Positions 1 to 14,234 of a stretch of 64,000 bases of DNA are shown here, one piece after another. Where the stretch lies: positions 930,001 to 994,000 of the forward strand of contig NZ_CP022881.1 in NCBI RefSeq assembly GCF_003491325.1, given 5' to 3'. The notes under the pieces were generated by a model that saw nothing but the letters and a program-made list of their open reading frames with translations, had not been told where the DNA came from and did not search any database. Position 1 is the stretch's first letter, and every line of letters begins with the position of its first letter. The DNA comes from Staphylococcus sp. M0911 (GTDB taxonomy: Bacteria > Bacillota > Bacilli > Staphylococcales > Staphylococcaceae). A program made the position numbers and the translations under genes.

Positions 1-1
1 T

Positions 2-964
<963 letters not shown>

Positions 965-1015
965 CTTTAGAAATTAAATTGAAATCCTATACAAATTCAA
1001 TTAAAACTACTACAC

Positions 1016-1037
1016 TTTAACTTGTTAGTAAGTTAAA
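1016..1037. repeat. Short inverted repeat between purB and yerC-like gene
   Basis: TTTAACTT and AAGTTAAA form an 8-bp stem with a 6-base loop. It has no U-run and is not a convincing terminator; it could be a regulatory hairpin or chance in AT-rich DNA. Confidence 0.25.
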
Positions 1038-1072
1038 ATAGTAAAAAGAATATGCATATAGGAGCTGTTATG

Positions 1073-1375
1073 ATGCAAATTGAAAAATTACGTGGGGATG
1101 CATTAAATGAATTATTTGATGCAATTCTTACATTAGAGAATAGAGAAGAATGTTATCAGTTTTTCGATGATTTATGCACAGTGAACGAAATTCAATCACT
1201 TTCTCAACGACTACAAGTTGCTAAAATGATTAAACAAGGATACACATATGCAACAATTGAACAAGAATCAGGCGCGTCAACGGCAACAATTTCTCGAGTG
1301 AAGCGTTCTTTGCAATGGGGCAATGATGCCTACACAATGATATTAGATCGCCTTAATATCGATACAAAAGAATAA
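1073..1375 (+). CDS. YerC/YecD-type TrpR-related regulator
   Basis: A 100-residue protein of the YerC/YecD (TrpR-like) family. The C-terminal half has a helix-turn-helix (TYATIEQESGASTATISRVKR, about residues 61-81) like that of the Trp repressor. Three in-frame ATGs lie close together (1052, 1070, 1073); AGGAG at 1060-1064 fits 1073 (or 1070), and the encoded MQIEKLRG matches the family start, so 1052 is rejected. It lies upstream of pcrB in Bacillus and Staphylococcus. The ligand and targets are not evident from sequence; members are annotated as putative DNA-binding regulators. Confidence 0.85.
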   Translation: MQIEKLRGDALNELFDAILTLENREECYQFFDDLCTVNEIQSLSQRLQVAKMIKQGYTYATIEQESGASTATISRVKRSLQWGNDAYTMILDRLNIDTKE

Positions 1376-1383
1376 AATAATAC

Positions 1384-1443
1384 GAAACGATCGTAACTAT
1401 TAAAGTTTAACGGCTATAATATGTGAACGATCGTTTCTTTTTT
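1384..1443 (+). terminator. Probable terminator after yerC-like gene, long loop
   Basis: GAAACGATCG (1384-1393) pairs with CGATCGTTTC (1428-1437) across a 34-base loop and is followed by a T-run (1438-1443). The loop is unusually long for an intrinsic terminator, and each arm contains the self-complementary core CGATCG. Confidence 0.5.
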
Positions 1444-1488
1444 AGTGTCAAAAGTAAAAAATAAGTTGTACAATTTCACGTTAACTGT

Positions 1489-1518
1489 TTAGAACTAGCA
1501 TGTTAAAAATGATATAAT
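1489..1518 (+). promoter_or_regulatory. Candidate promoter of the pcrB operon
   Basis: TATAAT at 1513-1518 is a perfect -10 box. The best -35 is a weak TTAGAA at 1489-1494 with an 18-base spacer. It sits 33 bases upstream of pcrB. Confidence 0.5.
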
Positions 1519-1550
1519 TTAAGGTATGTTAAAAAAAGGAGTTTCACGTA

Positions 1551-2243
1551 ATGTATGATATTAAACAATGGCGTCATGTATTTAAATTAGACCCTGCAAA
1601 GTCTATTTCAGATGATGATTTAGATGCGATTGGTATGTCAAATACTGATGCAATCATCATCGGGGGTACTGATAATGTAACTGAAGATAACGTCATTCAT
1701 TTAATGAGTAGAGTACGACGTTATCCATTACCACTTGTTCTTGAAATTTCTAACTTAGAGAGCGTTATGCCAGGTTTTGATTTTTACTTTGTGCCTACAG
1801 TCTTAAATAGTAACAATGTAAAGTATCATAATGGAATGCTACTAGAAGCCTTAAAGGAATTTGGACATGTGATTAATTTTGAAGAAGTCGTCTTTGAAGG
1901 TTATTTAGTAATGAATGATGATAGTAAAGTTGCACATCAAACAGAAGCAAAGACGCAGTTAGATATAGATGATGTAGATGCATATGCATTAATGACCAAT
2001 GAATTATATCGTTTCCCAATAATGTACCTCGAATATAGTGGAGAATATGGGGATGTAGAGAAAGTTAAGTCGGTAGCAAACACACTAACGACAACACAAT
2101 TATTTTATGGTGGCGGTATAACATCATTATCACAAGCACAAGAAATGGCTGAGTTTGCTGATACAATCGTCGTTGGTGATATTGTATATCGAGATATAAA
2201 GAAAGCATTGAAAACAGTTAAGATAAAGGAGTCTAGTAAATGA
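1551..2243 (+). CDS. pcrB: Heptaprenylglyceryl phosphate synthase
   Basis: PcrB condenses heptaprenyl diphosphate with sn-glycerol-1-phosphate, giving an archaeal-type ether lipid in Firmicutes. The 230-residue protein has the expected TIM-barrel phosphate-binding pattern near the C terminus (YGGGITS, then VVGDIVY). AAAGGAG at 1535-1541 supports ATG 1551. Its TGA overlaps the pcrA start in an ATGA arrangement at 2240-2243, so the two are translationally coupled. It heads the pcrB-pcrA-ligA-camS run. Length is as expected for the family. Confidence 0.93.
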   Translation: MYDIKQWRHVFKLDPAKSISDDDLDAIGMSNTDAIIIGGTDNVTEDNVIHLMSRVRRYPLPLVLEISNLESVMPGFDFYFVPTVLNSNNVKYHNGMLLEALKEFGHVINFEEVVFEGYLVMNDDSKVAHQTEAKTQLDIDDVDAYALMTNELYRFPIMYLEYSGEYGDVEKVKSVANTLTTTQLFYGGGITSLSQAQEMAEFADTIVVGDIVYRDIKKALKTVKIKESSK

Positions 2244-4432
2244 ATTCATTAGTAAAGAATATGAATGCAGAGCAAAGTGAAGCTGTCAGAACAACAGAAG
2301 GCCCACTATTGATAATGGCAGGTGCAGGATCTGGTAAAACACGTGTGTTAACACATAGAATCGCTTATTTATTAGACGAGAAGGATGTATCACCTTACAA
2401 TATTTTAGCCATAACATTTACGAATAAAGCTGCTAAAGAAATGAAAGCAAGAGTAGAACAATTAGTAGGCGAAGAAGCACAAGTAATATGGATGTCTACA
2501 TTCCACTCAATGTGCGTTCGTATATTACGTCGTGATGCAGATCGAATTGGGATAGAACGCAATTTCACAATTATTGATCCAACTGACCAAAAATCTGTGA
2601 TTAAAGACGTTTTAAAAAATGAAAATATCGATAGTAAACGTTTTGAACCACGAATGTTTATTGGTGCGATTAGTAATTTAAAGAATGAATTAAAAACGCC
2701 AGAAGATGCTCAAAAAGAAGCTAATGATTTTCATTCACAAATGGTTGCTACTGTCTATAAAGGCTATCAACGTCAACTTTCAAGAAATGAAGCGTTGGAC
2801 TTTGATGATTTAATTATGACAACGATTAATTTATTTGAAAGAGTGCCAGAAGCTTTAGAATATTATCAAAACAAATTCCAATATATTCATGTTGATGAGT
2901 ATCAAGATACAAACAAAGCACAATACACACTCATTAAATTGTTAGCAAACAAGTTTAAAAATTTATGTGTTGTAGGTGATTCAGATCAATCTATCTATGG
3001 TTGGCGTGGTGCGGATATCCAAAATATTTTATCATTCGAAGAAGACTATCCAGATGCGAAAACAATCTTCTTAGAACAAAACTATCGTTCAACTAAAACA
3101 ATCTTAAATGCGGCTAATGAAGTCATTAAAAACAATACTGAAAGAAAACCTAAAGGGCTATGGACTGCCAATACAGGCGGAGATAAAATAAATTATTACG
3201 AAGCAACAACGGAACGTGATGAAGCAGAATATGTTGTTCGTGAAATAATGAAGCATCAACGTAATGGTAAAAAGTATAGTGATATGGCTATATTATATAG
3301 AACCAATGCACAATCACGTGTACTTGAAGAAACATTTATGAAATCAAACATTCCTTATACAATGGTTGGCGGACAAAAGTTCTATGATCGTAAAGAAATT
3401 AAAGATTTATTAAGTTACTTAAGAGTCATTGCCAATAGTAATGATGATATTAGTTTACAACGTATTATTAACGTACCTAAACGAGGTGTAGGGCCGTCTT
3501 CTGTTGAAAAAATTCAAACTTATGCAGTTCAAAATAATATCAGTATGTTTGATGCATTAGGCGAAGTTGATTTTATTGGATTATCTAAAAAGGTAACTCA
3601 AGAATGTATCGCTTTTTATGAAATGATTCAAAATCTTATTAAAGAGCAAGAGTTTCTTGAAATTAGTGAAATCGTAGAAGAAGTATTAGTTAAATCTGGA
3701 TATAGAGACATGCTTGATAGAGAACAAACTTTAGAATCACGTAGTCGTCTTGAAAACTTAGATGAATTTATGTCAGTTCCAAAAGATTATGAAGAGAATA
3801 CACCATTAGAAGAACAATCATTAATTAATTTCTTAACAGATTTATCACTCGTAGCAGACATTGACGAAGCGGATACCGAATCAGGTGTTACATTAATGAC
3901 TATGCACTCTGCGAAAGGTCTAGAATTTCCAATTGTGTTTATCATGGGTATGGAAGAGTCATTGTTCCCTCATATAAGAGCAATAAAAAGTGATGATGAT
4001 CATGAAATGGAAGAAGAACGACGTATTTGTTATGTGGCAATCACACGAGCAGAGGAAACGTTATATATAACAAATGCAACAACGCGTATGTTATTTGGTC
4101 GTTCTCAATCTAATATGCCATCACGATTTTTAAAAGAAATACCTGAAGATTTAATGGAAAGTCATTCTGGTAGTAAACGACAAACGATTCAGCCTAAAGC
4201 AAAACCAACTCAAAAACGTGGATTTAGTAAACGTACAACATCATCTAAGAAACAAGTCACATCTTCAGATTGGAAAGTTGGAGACAAAGTAACACATAAA
4301 GCATGGGGAGAAGGCATGGTAAGTAACGTTAACGAAAAGAATGGTTCTGTCGAATTAGATATTATTTTTAAATCAGAAGGACCTAAACGATTACTTGCAC
4401 AATTTGCACCAATTGAGAAAAAGGAGGACTAG
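2240..4432 (+). CDS. pcrA: ATP-dependent DNA helicase PcrA
   Basis: PcrA is the essential UvrD-like 3'-5' helicase of Firmicutes, active in repair, rolling-circle replication and removal of RecA filaments. Of 730 residues, Walker A GAGSGKT lies at 28-34, Walker B is VDEYQDTN near 223-230, and later superfamily-1 motifs include [23 protein letters not shown] and YVAITRA. The C terminus ([16 protein letters not shown]) is the Tudor-like domain that contacts RNA polymerase. The start overlaps pcrB by four bases, with AAAGGAG at 2225-2231. Three bases separate it from ligA, so helicase and ligase are probably co-expressed. Confidence 0.97.
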   Translation: MNSLVKNMNAEQSEAVRTTEGPLLIMAGAGSGKTRVLTHRIAYLLDEKDVSPYNILAITFTNKAAKEMKARVEQLVGEEAQVIWMSTFHSMCVRILRRDADRIGIERNFTIIDPTDQKSVIKDVLKNENIDSKRFEPRMFIGAISNLKNELKTPEDAQKEANDFHSQMVATVYKGYQRQLSRNEALDFDDLIMTTINLFERVPEALEYYQNKFQYIHVDEYQDTNKAQYTLIKLLANKFKNLCVVGDSDQSIYGWRGADIQNILSFEEDYPDAKTIFLEQNYRSTKTILNAANEVIKNNTERKPKGLWTANTGGDKINYYEATTERDEAEYVVREIMKHQRNGKKYSDMAILYRTNAQSRVLEETFMKSNIPYTMVGGQKFYDRKEIKDLLSYLRVIANSNDDISLQRIINVPKRGVGPSSVEKIQTYAVQNNISMFDALGEVDFIGLSKKVTQECIAFYEMIQNLIKEQEFLEISEIVEEVLVKSGYRDMLDREQTLESRSRLENLDEFMSVPKDYEENTPLEEQSLINFLTDLSLVADIDEADTESGVTLMTMHSAKGLEFPIVFIMGMEESLFPHIRAIKSDDDHEMEEERRICYVAITRAEETLYITNATTRMLFGRSQSNMPSRFLKEIPEDLMESHSGSKRQTIQPKAKPTQKRGFSKRTTSSKKQVTSSDWKVGDKVTHKAWGEGMVSNVNEKNGSVELDIIFKSEGPKRLLAQFAPIEKKED

Positions 4433-6442
<2,010 letters not shown>

Positions 6443-6451
6443 GGTACGTCG

Positions 6452-7654
6452 ATGAAGCGAACAATTATTTTACTTATCTCGACAATTTTTATTTTAGCCG
6501 CATGCAGTAACGATAAAGATAAATCATCTGACCAAGAAGCAGATCATACTAAAGGAAGTCATTCATCTCAAGTTAAACAGGTGGCAACAGATAAAAACGT
6601 ACAAGGCGATAATTATCGTACGATTTTACCATTTAAAGAAAGTCAATCACGTGGGTTATTACAAGATAATATGGCAAATAGCTATAACAGTGAAGGCTTT
6701 GAGAGTGGTCTGTTAGAACTTAGTAAAGAAGTCTTTCCTACAGATAAATATTTATATCAAGATGGACAATTTTTAGATAAAAAGACAATCAATGCATATC
6801 TTGACCCTAAATATACTAAAAAAGAAATTGAAAAAATGAGTGAAAAAGATAAGAAAGATAAAAAGGCTAATGAAAATTTAGGTCTTAATCCTTCTCACCA
6901 AGGAGAAACCAATCCAACAAAAATAGCTGAAAAGTCACCAGCGTATTTATCTAATATTTTAGAACAGGATTTCTATGGTAATAGTGATATTAAAGGTAAG
7001 AATATTAAAGGTATGACCATAGGTTTAGCTATGAATAGTGAATATTATTACCAAAAAGAAAAAGATGGTGAAACCTATAGTAAGAAGTTAAATGACAAAG
7101 AAATAGAGAAGCAAGGTAAAGCAATGGCGAGTGAAATATTATCTAGATTAAGAGAAAATAGTGATTTAAAAGATATTCCAATTCACTTTGCTATATATAA
7201 ACAAAGTAGCCAAGAATCTATTACACCGGGGGAATTTATTGCTGGTGCAACTGCTGATGATGGGCAAACGAAAATCAATGATTGGAAAACAATTAACGAG
7301 ACAACTGCATTGTTACCTTCATCTACAGCAGGTAAATATGACGAATCATTAAATAATAACTTTAAACAATTTAATGATAACTTACAATCTTATTTCTCTA
7401 ACTTCACACAAGCAGTAGGTAAAGTAAAATTCGTAGATAAAAAAGCAAAACAATTAACAGTAGATTTACCAATTGATTATTATGGTCAAGCTGAAACGAT
7501 TGGTATCACACAATATGTGACTGAACAAGCTAATAAATACTTTGATAATATTGACGAGTATGAAATCAGAATTAAAGATGGTAATAATCCGAGAGCATTA
7601 ATTAGTAAAAATAAAGATGATAAAGAACCACAGGTTCATATTTATCATAATTAA
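6452..7654 (+). CDS. camS: CamS family lipoprotein (cAM373-type pheromone precursor)
   Basis: A 400-residue secreted lipoprotein. The N terminus has Lys-Arg, a hydrophobic stretch and the lipobox LAAC, so it should be lipidated at Cys18 after cleavage. In S. aureus and Enterococcus the trimmed signal peptide releases a heptapeptide with cAM373 pheromone activity (AIFILAA in S. aureus); here the seven residues before the Cys read TIFILAA. A Lys/Asp-rich linker follows, then the CamS domain. GAGGT at 6441-6445 overlaps the ligA stop and is the ribosome site. The function of the mature lipoprotein is unknown. Confidence 0.93.
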   Translation: MKRTIILLISTIFILAACSNDKDKSSDQEADHTKGSHSSQVKQVATDKNVQGDNYRTILPFKESQSRGLLQDNMANSYNSEGFESGLLELSKEVFPTDKYLYQDGQFLDKKTINAYLDPKYTKKEIEKMSEKDKKDKKANENLGLNPSHQGETNPTKIAEKSPAYLSNILEQDFYGNSDIKGKNIKGMTIGLAMNSEYYYQKEKDGETYSKKLNDKEIEKQGKAMASEILSRLRENSDLKDIPIHFAIYKQSSQESITPGEFIAGATADDGQTKINDWKTINETTALLPSSTAGKYDESLNNNFKQFNDNLQSYFSNFTQAVGKVKFVDKKAKQLTVDLPIDYYGQAETIGITQYVTEQANKYFDNIDEYEIRIKDGNNPRALISKNKDDKEPQVHIYHN

Positions 7655-7665
7655 TTACTAAAAAT

Positions 7666-7715
7666 AAAAATGCGCGTAGCAAAGAATTGACCTTTGCTAC
7701 GCGCATTTTTTTATT
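7666..7715. terminator. Bidirectional terminator between camS and putP
   Basis: A perfect 19-bp stem (7666-7684 with 7692-7710, core GCGCGTAGCAAAG) with a 7-base loop carries A-runs on one side and T-runs on the other, so it can stop both converging transcripts. Confidence 0.92.
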
Positions 7716-9249
7716 TTTCTTTGACAATTTGTTTTACTTTAGCTAAGTCTTGAATTACAAAGTCTCCAGGTGAAGCTGTTAATTTACTTACAATATATGT
7801 CACGATAACACTCACAAGAAAACCTGGAATGATTTCATACATACCGAATAATTCATTAATAGAAGCTAGTGGTTTAATCCAAGCTATCCATATAATCACG
7901 ACTAAAGCGCCACTAATCATACCGCTAATAGCACCAGCTCTCGTCAAACCTTTCCAATATAATGAGAACAATACTAATGGGCTAAAAGAGGCACCAAAAC
8001 CTGCCCAAGCATTACCAACTAAATTGAGAATCGTATCATTTGGATGCCAAGCAATTGCGATGGCTACGATAGCCACAACTAAAACAGATAACCGTCCTAC
8101 CATTACAAATTCTTTTTGATGTGTTGCTGCCTTTTCTTCTCCACGAATCAGTTTATAAAAATCTTCAGTTAATGAGCTTGAAGTAACTAAAAGTTGAGAT
8201 GAAATTGTGCTCATAATAGCAGCTAGAATCGCTGCAAGTAAAAATCCGCCAACTAGTGGGTGGAATAGAATTTGACTCATAATAATAAATAATGTTTCTG
8301 GATCTTCCATTTTAATATGACGTTCAGATATAAAAGCAATACCTGTTAATCCTACACAAACAGCACCAAGTAATCCTATTGTCATCCAGCTAATTCCTAA
8401 GCGTCTAGCTTTTGGCAATAATTTATGAGATTTAATAGACATAAACCTAACAATAATATGAGGTTGACCGAAATACCCGAGTCCCCACGAAAATAGAGAA
8501 ATAATACCAATTAATGTCGTGCCTCTAAATAAATCCATATTTGTTGGTTTCATTGCTGCTACTTCACTAAAAGTATCTAAACCATTTAATTGCATCATAG
8601 CTACAATAGGTACCATAACCATGGCGATTAACATAATGACACCTTGGAAAAAGTCTGTAATGGATACAGCTAAATATCCACCAAAAAATGTATAAAAAAT
8701 AACAATAACGGCGACGAGAATTAATCCAAAGTGATAGTCTAATCCAAAGGCACTCTCAAATAACTTACCTCCAGAAACAAAACCAGAATGTGTGTATAAA
8801 GTGAAGAATATAACGATAATTAAGCCTGAAATAATTTTAATAATATTTCGTTGGTCATTTAATCTGTTCTTAAAGAAATCAGGGAGTGTAATGGCATCTC
8901 CTGCAATTTCTGTATAAACTCTTAGCCTAGGCGCTACAACCCAATAATTAATATAAGCCCCAAGTGTTAGACCGATGGTTATCCAAATAGCTGATAATCC
9001 AGTACTATAAACAGAACCTGGTAGTCCCATAATCATCCAACCACTCATATCAGAAGCTCCTGCGGATAGTGCAGTTATGTATGGTCCTATATTACGACCA
9101 CCCAACATGAATTCACTTAAATTACCAGTTGCTTGCTTATAGCCATAAAACCCTATAATGAGCAAAATAATAAAGTAAATGGCAATCATGATGTAAGTTT
9201 GCCAATTTGCATCAACTTGTTGATTTAGTGCAGTCCCCAAATATAGCAT
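7711..9249 (-). CDS. putP: Sodium/proline symporter
   Basis: Sodium:solute symporter family protein importing proline, important for osmotic adaptation and growth in low-proline conditions. A multi-spanning membrane protein (about 13 helices); the stretch [15 protein letters not shown] after helix 2 is the conserved PutP sodium/substrate region. The reading frame can be extended to a GTG at 9258, but that GTG lies inside the ribosome site GAGGGAGTGG (9255-9264), so ATG 9249 is chosen, giving 512 residues as in S. aureus PutP. Transcribed away from gatC, convergent with camS. Confidence 0.95.
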   Translation of the reverse strand: MLYLGTALNQQVDANWQTYIMIAIYFIILLIIGFYGYKQATGNLSEFMLGGRNIGPYITALSAGASDMSGWMIMGLPGSVYSTGLSAIWITIGLTLGAYINYWVVAPRLRVYTEIAGDAITLPDFFKNRLNDQRNIIKIISGLIIVIFFTLYTHSGFVSGGKLFESAFGLDYHFGLILVAVIVIFYTFFGGYLAVSITDFFQGVIMLIAMVMVPIVAMMQLNGLDTFSEVAAMKPTNMDLFRGTTLIGIISLFSWGLGYFGQPHIIVRFMSIKSHKLLPKARRLGISWMTIGLLGAVCVGLTGIAFISERHIKMEDPETLFIIMSQILFHPLVGGFLLAAILAAIMSTISSQLLVTSSSLTEDFYKLIRGEEKAATHQKEFVMVGRLSVLVVAIVAIAIAWHPNDTILNLVGNAWAGFGASFSPLVLFSLYWKGLTRAGAISGMISGALVVIIWIAWIKPLASINELFGMYEIIPGFLVSVIVTYIVSKLTASPGDFVIQDLAKVKQIVKEK

Positions 9250-9264
9250 ATTAACCACTCCCTC

Positions 9265-9603
9265 TTATCAATGTATAAATTTGTGTCACATGTAATATTA
9301 TACATTATAGTTAAATGTTTAGAAAAGTGAAAAAATAAAATTTTATTTTTAAACAACTGACAAAACTGTGATATAGCGCTTACATTACAAATTTTAATTA
9401 ATAGTACCACTTATAAATATTGCATAATCATAAATGATTAATATAAGATCTTGTATTTTAATAGAAATATATGATAAATACATATAAATAAGTTACACCC
9501 AAATGAATCAATCATTGATAATTAGATTTCGTAATGTAAATGTCTAAAAACACGTTCGAAAAAGTGGAAACAGTGATTTAAATTGTTATCACTCAATAAA
9601 TAC
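9265..9603. other. AT-rich divergent intergenic region putP/gatC
   Basis: No gene is supported. Two ATTATA boxes on the + strand at 9297-9302 and 9304-9309 read TATAAT on the minus strand and are likely -10 candidates for putP, though no good -35 partner is visible. I saw no clear operator or riboswitch. Confidence 0.4.
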
Positions 9604-9633
9604 TTAGATTTTTAAATGAATATTTGATACAAT
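9604..9633 (+). promoter_or_regulatory. Candidate promoter of gatCAB
   Basis: TACAAT at 9628-9633 with TTAGAT at 9604-9609, spacer 18 bases. Both hexamers are imperfect; position fits a start just before the ribosome site TAAGGAGG at 9652-9659. Confidence 0.35.
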
Positions 9634-9669
9634 TTAGTGATGAATGAGTAATAAGGAGGCTTTTATTTA

Positions 9670-9972
9670 ATGACTAAAGTAACACGCGAAGAAGTTGAAC
9701 ATATAGCTAATTTAGCCAGACTTCAAATTTCTCCTGAAGAAACGGATGAAATGGCCAATACGTTAGAGAGTATTTTAGATTTTGCTAAACAAAATGATAG
9801 TGCAGACACTGAAGGTGTTGAACCAACATATCACGTTTTAGATTTACAAAATGTATTACGTGAAGATAAAGCTATCGAGGGCATTCCTCAAGAATTAGCA
9901 TTAAAAAATGCAAAAGAAACTGAAAATGGACAATTTAAAGTTCCAGCCATCATGAATGAGGAGGACGCTTAA
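9670..9972 (+). CDS. gatC: Asp-tRNA(Asn)/Glu-tRNA(Gln) amidotransferase subunit C
   Basis: The small stabilising subunit of the GatCAB complex, which turns misacylated Glu-tRNA(Gln), and Asp-tRNA(Asn) where needed, into the correct amidated form. The 100-residue protein begins with the typical [10 protein letters not shown] helix and is the expected size. A strong ribosome site TAAGGAGG (9652-9659) precedes ATG 9670. The gatA start follows the stop after one base, so the three subunits form a coupled operon. Confidence 0.95.
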   Translation: MTKVTREEVEHIANLARLQISPEETDEMANTLESILDFAKQNDSADTEGVEPTYHVLDLQNVLREDKAIEGIPQELALKNAKETENGQFKVPAIMNEEDA

Positions 9973-9973
9973 G

Positions 9974-11431
9974 ATGAGTATTCGCTATGAGTCTGTTGAG
10001 AATTTATTAACTTTAATTAAAAATAAAGAAATTAAACCATCACAAATTGTAAGTGATATTTATGATGCTATTGAAGAAACCGATCCTACAATCAAATCTT
10101 TCTTAGCATTAGATAAAGAAAATGCGATGAAAAAAGCACAAGAATTAGATGAATTACAAGCAAAAGACCAAATGGAAGGCAAATTGTTTGGTATCCCAAT
10201 GGGAATTAAAGATAATATCATAACAAAAGATTTAGAAACAACATGTGCAAGTAAAATGTTGGAAGGTTTCGTACCTATCTATGAATCAACTGTTATGAAT
10301 AAATTGCATAATGAAAACGCAGTCTTAATTGGTAAATTAAACATGGACGAATTTGCAATGGGTGGTTCTACTGAAACATCTTACTTTAAGAAAACAGTGA
10401 ATCCATTTGATCATACTGCAGTCCCAGGTGGTTCTTCAGGTGGTTCGGCTGCCGCTGTAGCAGCAGGTTTAGTACCATTTAGTCTAGGATCAGATACTGG
10501 TGGCTCTATCCGTCAACCTGCATCTTATTGTGGTATCGTAGGTATGAAACCAACATATGGCCGTGTGTCACGTTTTGGCTTAGTAGCATTCGCTTCATCA
10601 TTAGACCAAATTGGACCTTTAACTCGTAATGTTAAAGATAATGCATTAGTGTTAGAAGCTATTTCTGGTATAGATCCTAATGATTCAACAAGTGCTCCAG
10701 TGGATGATGTTGACTTTACTTCTGATATTGGGAAAGATATTAAAGGCTTAAAAGTAGCACTTCCTAAAGAATATTTAGGTGAAGGTGTTAGCGAAGATGT
10801 TAAAGCATCAGTAAAAAATGCGGTCGAAACATTAAAATCATTAGGTGCAGAAGTAGAAGAGGTATCATTACCTAATACGAAATATGGTATTCCATCATAT
10901 TATGTTATTGCTTCATCAGAAGCATCAGCAAACTTAGCTCGTTTTGATGGTATCCGTTATGGTTATCATTCTAAAGAAGCACAATCACTTGAAGAACTTT
11001 ATAAAATGTCTAGATCAGAAGGTTTCGGTGATGAAGTTAAGCGCCGTATCTTCTTAGGAACATTCGCTTTAAGTTCAGGTTATTATGATGCTTTTTATAA
11101 AAAATCACAAAAAGTTAGAACTTTAATCAAAAATGACTTTGATAAAATCTTTGAAAAATATGACATAGTTGTAGGTCCAACTGCACCCACAACTGCATTT
11201 GATTTAGGTGATGAGATTGATGATCCATTGACTATGTATGCCAATGACTTATTAACTACACCAGTTAACTTAGCAGGTTTACCAGGTATTTCTGTTCCTT
11301 GTGGACAATCAAACGGACGCCCAATTGGATTACAATTTATTGGTAAACCGTTCGATGAAAAGACGTTATATCGTGTTGCATATCAATATGAAACACAATT
11401 CAACCTACATGACGCTTATGAAAAATTATAA
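9974..11431 (+). CDS. gatA: Glutamyl-tRNA(Gln) amidotransferase subunit A
   Basis: Amidase subunit that releases ammonia from glutamine for GatB. The Ser-cisSer-Lys triad is visible as K79, S154 and S178, inside the amidase signature [14 protein letters not shown] and the following [11 protein letters not shown]. The frame is open from 9956, but GAGGAGGA at 9958-9965 and the match to family length place the start at ATG 9974, giving 485 residues as in S. aureus GatA. It lies one base after gatC and just upstream of gatB. Confidence 0.96.
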   Translation: MSIRYESVENLLTLIKNKEIKPSQIVSDIYDAIEETDPTIKSFLALDKENAMKKAQELDELQAKDQMEGKLFGIPMGIKDNIITKDLETTCASKMLEGFVPIYESTVMNKLHNENAVLIGKLNMDEFAMGGSTETSYFKKTVNPFDHTAVPGGSSGGSAAAVAAGLVPFSLGSDTGGSIRQPASYCGIVGMKPTYGRVSRFGLVAFASSLDQIGPLTRNVKDNALVLEAISGIDPNDSTSAPVDDVDFTSDIGKDIKGLKVALPKEYLGEGVSEDVKASVKNAVETLKSLGAEVEEVSLPNTKYGIPSYYVIASSEASANLARFDGIRYGYHSKEAQSLEELYKMSRSEGFGDEVKRRIFLGTFALSSGYYDAFYKKSQKVRTLIKNDFDKIFEKYDIVVGPTAPTTAFDLGDEIDDPLTMYANDLLTTPVNLAGLPGISVPCGQSNGRPIGLQFIGKPFDEKTLYRVAYQYETQFNLHDAYEKL

Positions 11432-11443
11432 GGAGTGGAAATA

Positions 11444-12871
11444 ATGCATTTTGAAACAGTTATCGGACTTGAAGTTCATGTTGAGCTAAAAACAGACTCA
11501 AAAATGTTCTCTCCATCACCTGCACATTTTGGAGCAGAACCTAACTCAAATACAAACGTAATTGACCTTGCGTATCCTGGCGTTTTACCTGTTGTTAATA
11601 AAAGAGCAGTAGACTGGGCAATGCGTGCGTCAATGGCCTTAAATATGGATATCGCTACAAATTCTAAATTTGACCGTAAAAACTACTTTTATCCAGATAA
11701 TCCAAAAGCTTATCAAATTTCTCAATTTGATGAACCAATCGGTGAAAACGGATATATTGATATCGAAGTAGACGGCAAAACAAAACGTATTGGTATAACT
11801 CGTTTACACATGGAAGAAGATGCCGGAAAATCAACGCATAAAGATAGATATTCTTTAGTTGACTTAAACCGTCAAGGTACACCTTTAATTGAAATCGTAT
11901 CTGAACCAGATATTCGTTCACCTCAAGAAGCGTATGCTTATTTAGAAAAATTACGCTCAATCATCCAATATACAGGCGTTTCAGATTGTAAAATGGAAGA
12001 AGGCTCATTACGTTGTGATGCCAATATTTCATTACGTCCATACGGTCAAGAAGAATTCGGTACAAAAGCTGAATTGAAAAACTTAAACTCATTTAACTAT
12101 GTTCGTAAAGGCTTAGAATACGAAGAAAAACGCCAAGAAGAAGAATTATTAAATGGTGGAGAGATTGGCCAAGAAACACGTCGTTTTGATGAATCAACAG
12201 GTAAAACAATCTTAATGCGTGTTAAAGAAGGGTCTGACGACTATCGTTATTTCCCTGAGCCAGATATTGTACCTTTATATGTAGATGACGAATGGAAAGA
12301 ACGTGTTCGTCAAACTATCCCAGAATTACCAGATGAACGTAAAGCGAAATATGTCAATGATCTAGGATTACCTGAATACGATGCACATGTTTTAACACTT
12401 ACTAAAGAAATGTCTGATTTCTTCGAAGGTGCCATCGAACATGGTGCTGACGTGAAATTAACTTCTAACTGGTTAATGGGTGGCGTAAATGAATACTTGA
12501 ATAAAAATCAAGTAGAATTACAAGATACTAAATTAACACCAGAAAACTTAGCAGGTATGATTAAATTAATCGAAGACGGTACAATGAGCAGTAAGATTGC
12601 TAAAAAAGTCTTCCCTGAATTAGCAGAAAATGGTGGAGATGCAAAACAAATTATGGAAGATAAAGGCTTAGTTCAAATTTCAGACGAAGCTACATTATTA
12701 AAATTTGTTAATGAAGCATTAGATAACAATCCACAATCCGTTGAAGATTATAAAAATGGTAAGGGTAAAGCAATGGGCTTCCTAGTTGGTCAAATTATGA
12801 AAGCTTCTAAAGGACAAGCAAACCCTCAAAAAGTAAACCAATTACTAAAACAAGAACTAGATAAAAGATAA
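11444..12871 (+). CDS. gatB: Aspartyl/glutamyl-tRNA amidotransferase subunit B
   Basis: Kinase/transferase subunit of GatCAB: it phosphorylates the glutamyl (or aspartyl) group on tRNA and adds ammonia from GatA. The N-terminal signature GLEVHVEL and the C-terminal YqeY-like tRNA-binding helical domain are present. A GTG at 11435 is within the ribosome site AAGGAG (11430-11435), so the start is ATG 11444, giving 475 residues, the usual length. It ends the operon, followed by a terminator. Confidence 0.96.
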   Translation: MHFETVIGLEVHVELKTDSKMFSPSPAHFGAEPNSNTNVIDLAYPGVLPVVNKRAVDWAMRASMALNMDIATNSKFDRKNYFYPDNPKAYQISQFDEPIGENGYIDIEVDGKTKRIGITRLHMEEDAGKSTHKDRYSLVDLNRQGTPLIEIVSEPDIRSPQEAYAYLEKLRSIIQYTGVSDCKMEEGSLRCDANISLRPYGQEEFGTKAELKNLNSFNYVRKGLEYEEKRQEEELLNGGEIGQETRRFDESTGKTILMRVKEGSDDYRYFPEPDIVPLYVDDEWKERVRQTIPELPDERKAKYVNDLGLPEYDAHVLTLTKEMSDFFEGAIEHGADVKLTSNWLMGGVNEYLNKNQVELQDTKLTPENLAGMIKLIEDGTMSSKIAKKVFPELAENGGDAKQIMEDKGLVQISDEATLLKFVNEALDNNPQSVEDYKNGKGKAMGFLVGQIMKASKGQANPQKVNQLLKQELDKR

Positions 12872-12885
12872 ATAGTTTGATTTTC

Positions 12886-12930
12886 ACTCCTATAACGTTT
12901 AGTGTAAACTATTCGTTGTAGGAGTTTTTT
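12886..12930 (+). terminator. Terminator after gatB
   Basis: ACTCCTATAACG (12886-12897) pairs with CGTTGTAGGAGT (12914-12925), one G-U pair, followed by TTTTT. Confidence 0.85.
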
Positions 12931-13170
12931 GAATATCATTCGTTTTCACGAAAAATGGTTAGAGCTATCTATGAGTGAGACAATGAATTGAAAAAAGAAT
13001 GAAAAAGTCATTTATGTATTAGTTAAACGAAGCACTTTAATAAGATAATATATTGATGCCTCAGTTACGGAAATTTATCAGAGATGCTAATCAATAAATT
13101 ATTAACAAGTTCTAAAAAATACTTTCAACTCGAGTGTAAATCATTTAATATTAAATATGAGTATATGAAG
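12931..13170. other. Intergenic region upstream of dgkB
   Basis: AT-rich, no open frame or RNA gene that I can support. The dgkB promoter must lie here or in the preceding terminator region, but I found no clear hexamer pair. Confidence 0.4.
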
Positions 13171-13184
13171 TCGAGGGATATGAT

Positions 13185-14159
13185 ATGAGAAAACGAGCAA
13201 GAATTATTTATAACCCGACATCTGGTAAAGAGCTTTTTAAACGAATGTTACCTGATGTTTTAATTAAACTAGAAAAAGCTGGATATGAAACAAGTGCGTA
13301 TGCTACAGAGCGTGAAGGTGATGCTACGCTAGAAGCAGAGCGAGCACTTAAACAACAATATGATATCTTAATCGTAGCGGGTGGCGACGGTACGCTAAAT
13401 GAAGTAGTCAATGGGATTGCTGAGCAACCTAATCGACCGAAATTAGGTGTTATTCCAATGGGTACTGTTAATGACTTTGGACGTGCGTTGCATTTACCAA
13501 ATGATATTATGGGTGCGCTGGATGTGATTATTGAAGGACACAGTACTAAAGTTGATATTGGTAAAATGAACAATCGTTACTTCATTAACTTAGCTGCGGG
13601 CGGTCAATTGACACAAGTCTCATATGAAACACCAAGTAAACTAAAATCTATCGTCGGATCATTTGCATATTACATTAAAGGATTTGAAATGTTGCCGCAA
13701 ATGAAGGCTGTTGATTTGAGAATCGAATATGATGACAAAGTCTTTCAAGGAGAAGCATTGCTATTCTTACTAGGATTAACTAATTCTATGGCAGGTTTTG
13801 AAAAATTAGTACCAGACGCAAAGTTAGATGATGGTTACTATACATTAATAATAGTAGAAAAAGCTAACTTAGCAGAATTAGGTCATATCATGACATTAGC
13901 TTCGAGAGGCGAACATACTAAGCATCCAAAAGTGATATATGAAAAAGCAAAATCTATTAATATTTCATCATATACAGAAATGCAATTAAATGTTGATGGT
14001 GAATATGGCGGTAAATTACCAGCTAATTTCTTGAATTTAGAAAGACATATCGATGTATTTACACCTCATGATATTCATAATGAAGAATTACTTGACCAAC
14101 CAACAGTAACACCACAGATGAAGGCTGAGGATTATCAACAAAATTCAGACGAAGTATAA
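13185..14159 (+). CDS. dgkB: Diacylglycerol kinase (soluble, lipid-recycling type)
   Basis: DgkB phosphorylates diacylglycerol, a by-product of lipoteichoic acid synthesis, back to phosphatidic acid. The 324-residue protein has the diacylglycerol-kinase catalytic domain: YNPTSGK at 9-15, GGDGT at 66-70 and the PMGTVNDFGR loop. GAGGGA at 13173-13178 sets ATG 13185. The C-terminal acidic/Gln-rich tail beyond about residue 300 is variable. It is directly upstream of rlmCD, as in other staphylococci. Confidence 0.93.
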   Translation: MRKRARIIYNPTSGKELFKRMLPDVLIKLEKAGYETSAYATEREGDATLEAERALKQQYDILIVAGGDGTLNEVVNGIAEQPNRPKLGVIPMGTVNDFGRALHLPNDIMGALDVIIEGHSTKVDIGKMNNRYFINLAAGGQLTQVSYETPSKLKSIVGSFAYYIKGFEMLPQMKAVDLRIEYDDKVFQGEALLFLLGLTNSMAGFEKLVPDAKLDDGYYTLIIVEKANLAELGHIMTLASRGEHTKHPKVIYEKAKSINISSYTEMQLNVDGEYGGKLPANFLNLERHIDVFTPHDIHNEELLDQPTVTPQMKAEDYQQNSDEV

Positions 14160-14234
14160 TAAATATTTACAGAACACAAGATTAGGATAGGCAAGCGTTT
14201 ATGTCCTAACCTTTTTATATGTGGGGGAAATAAA

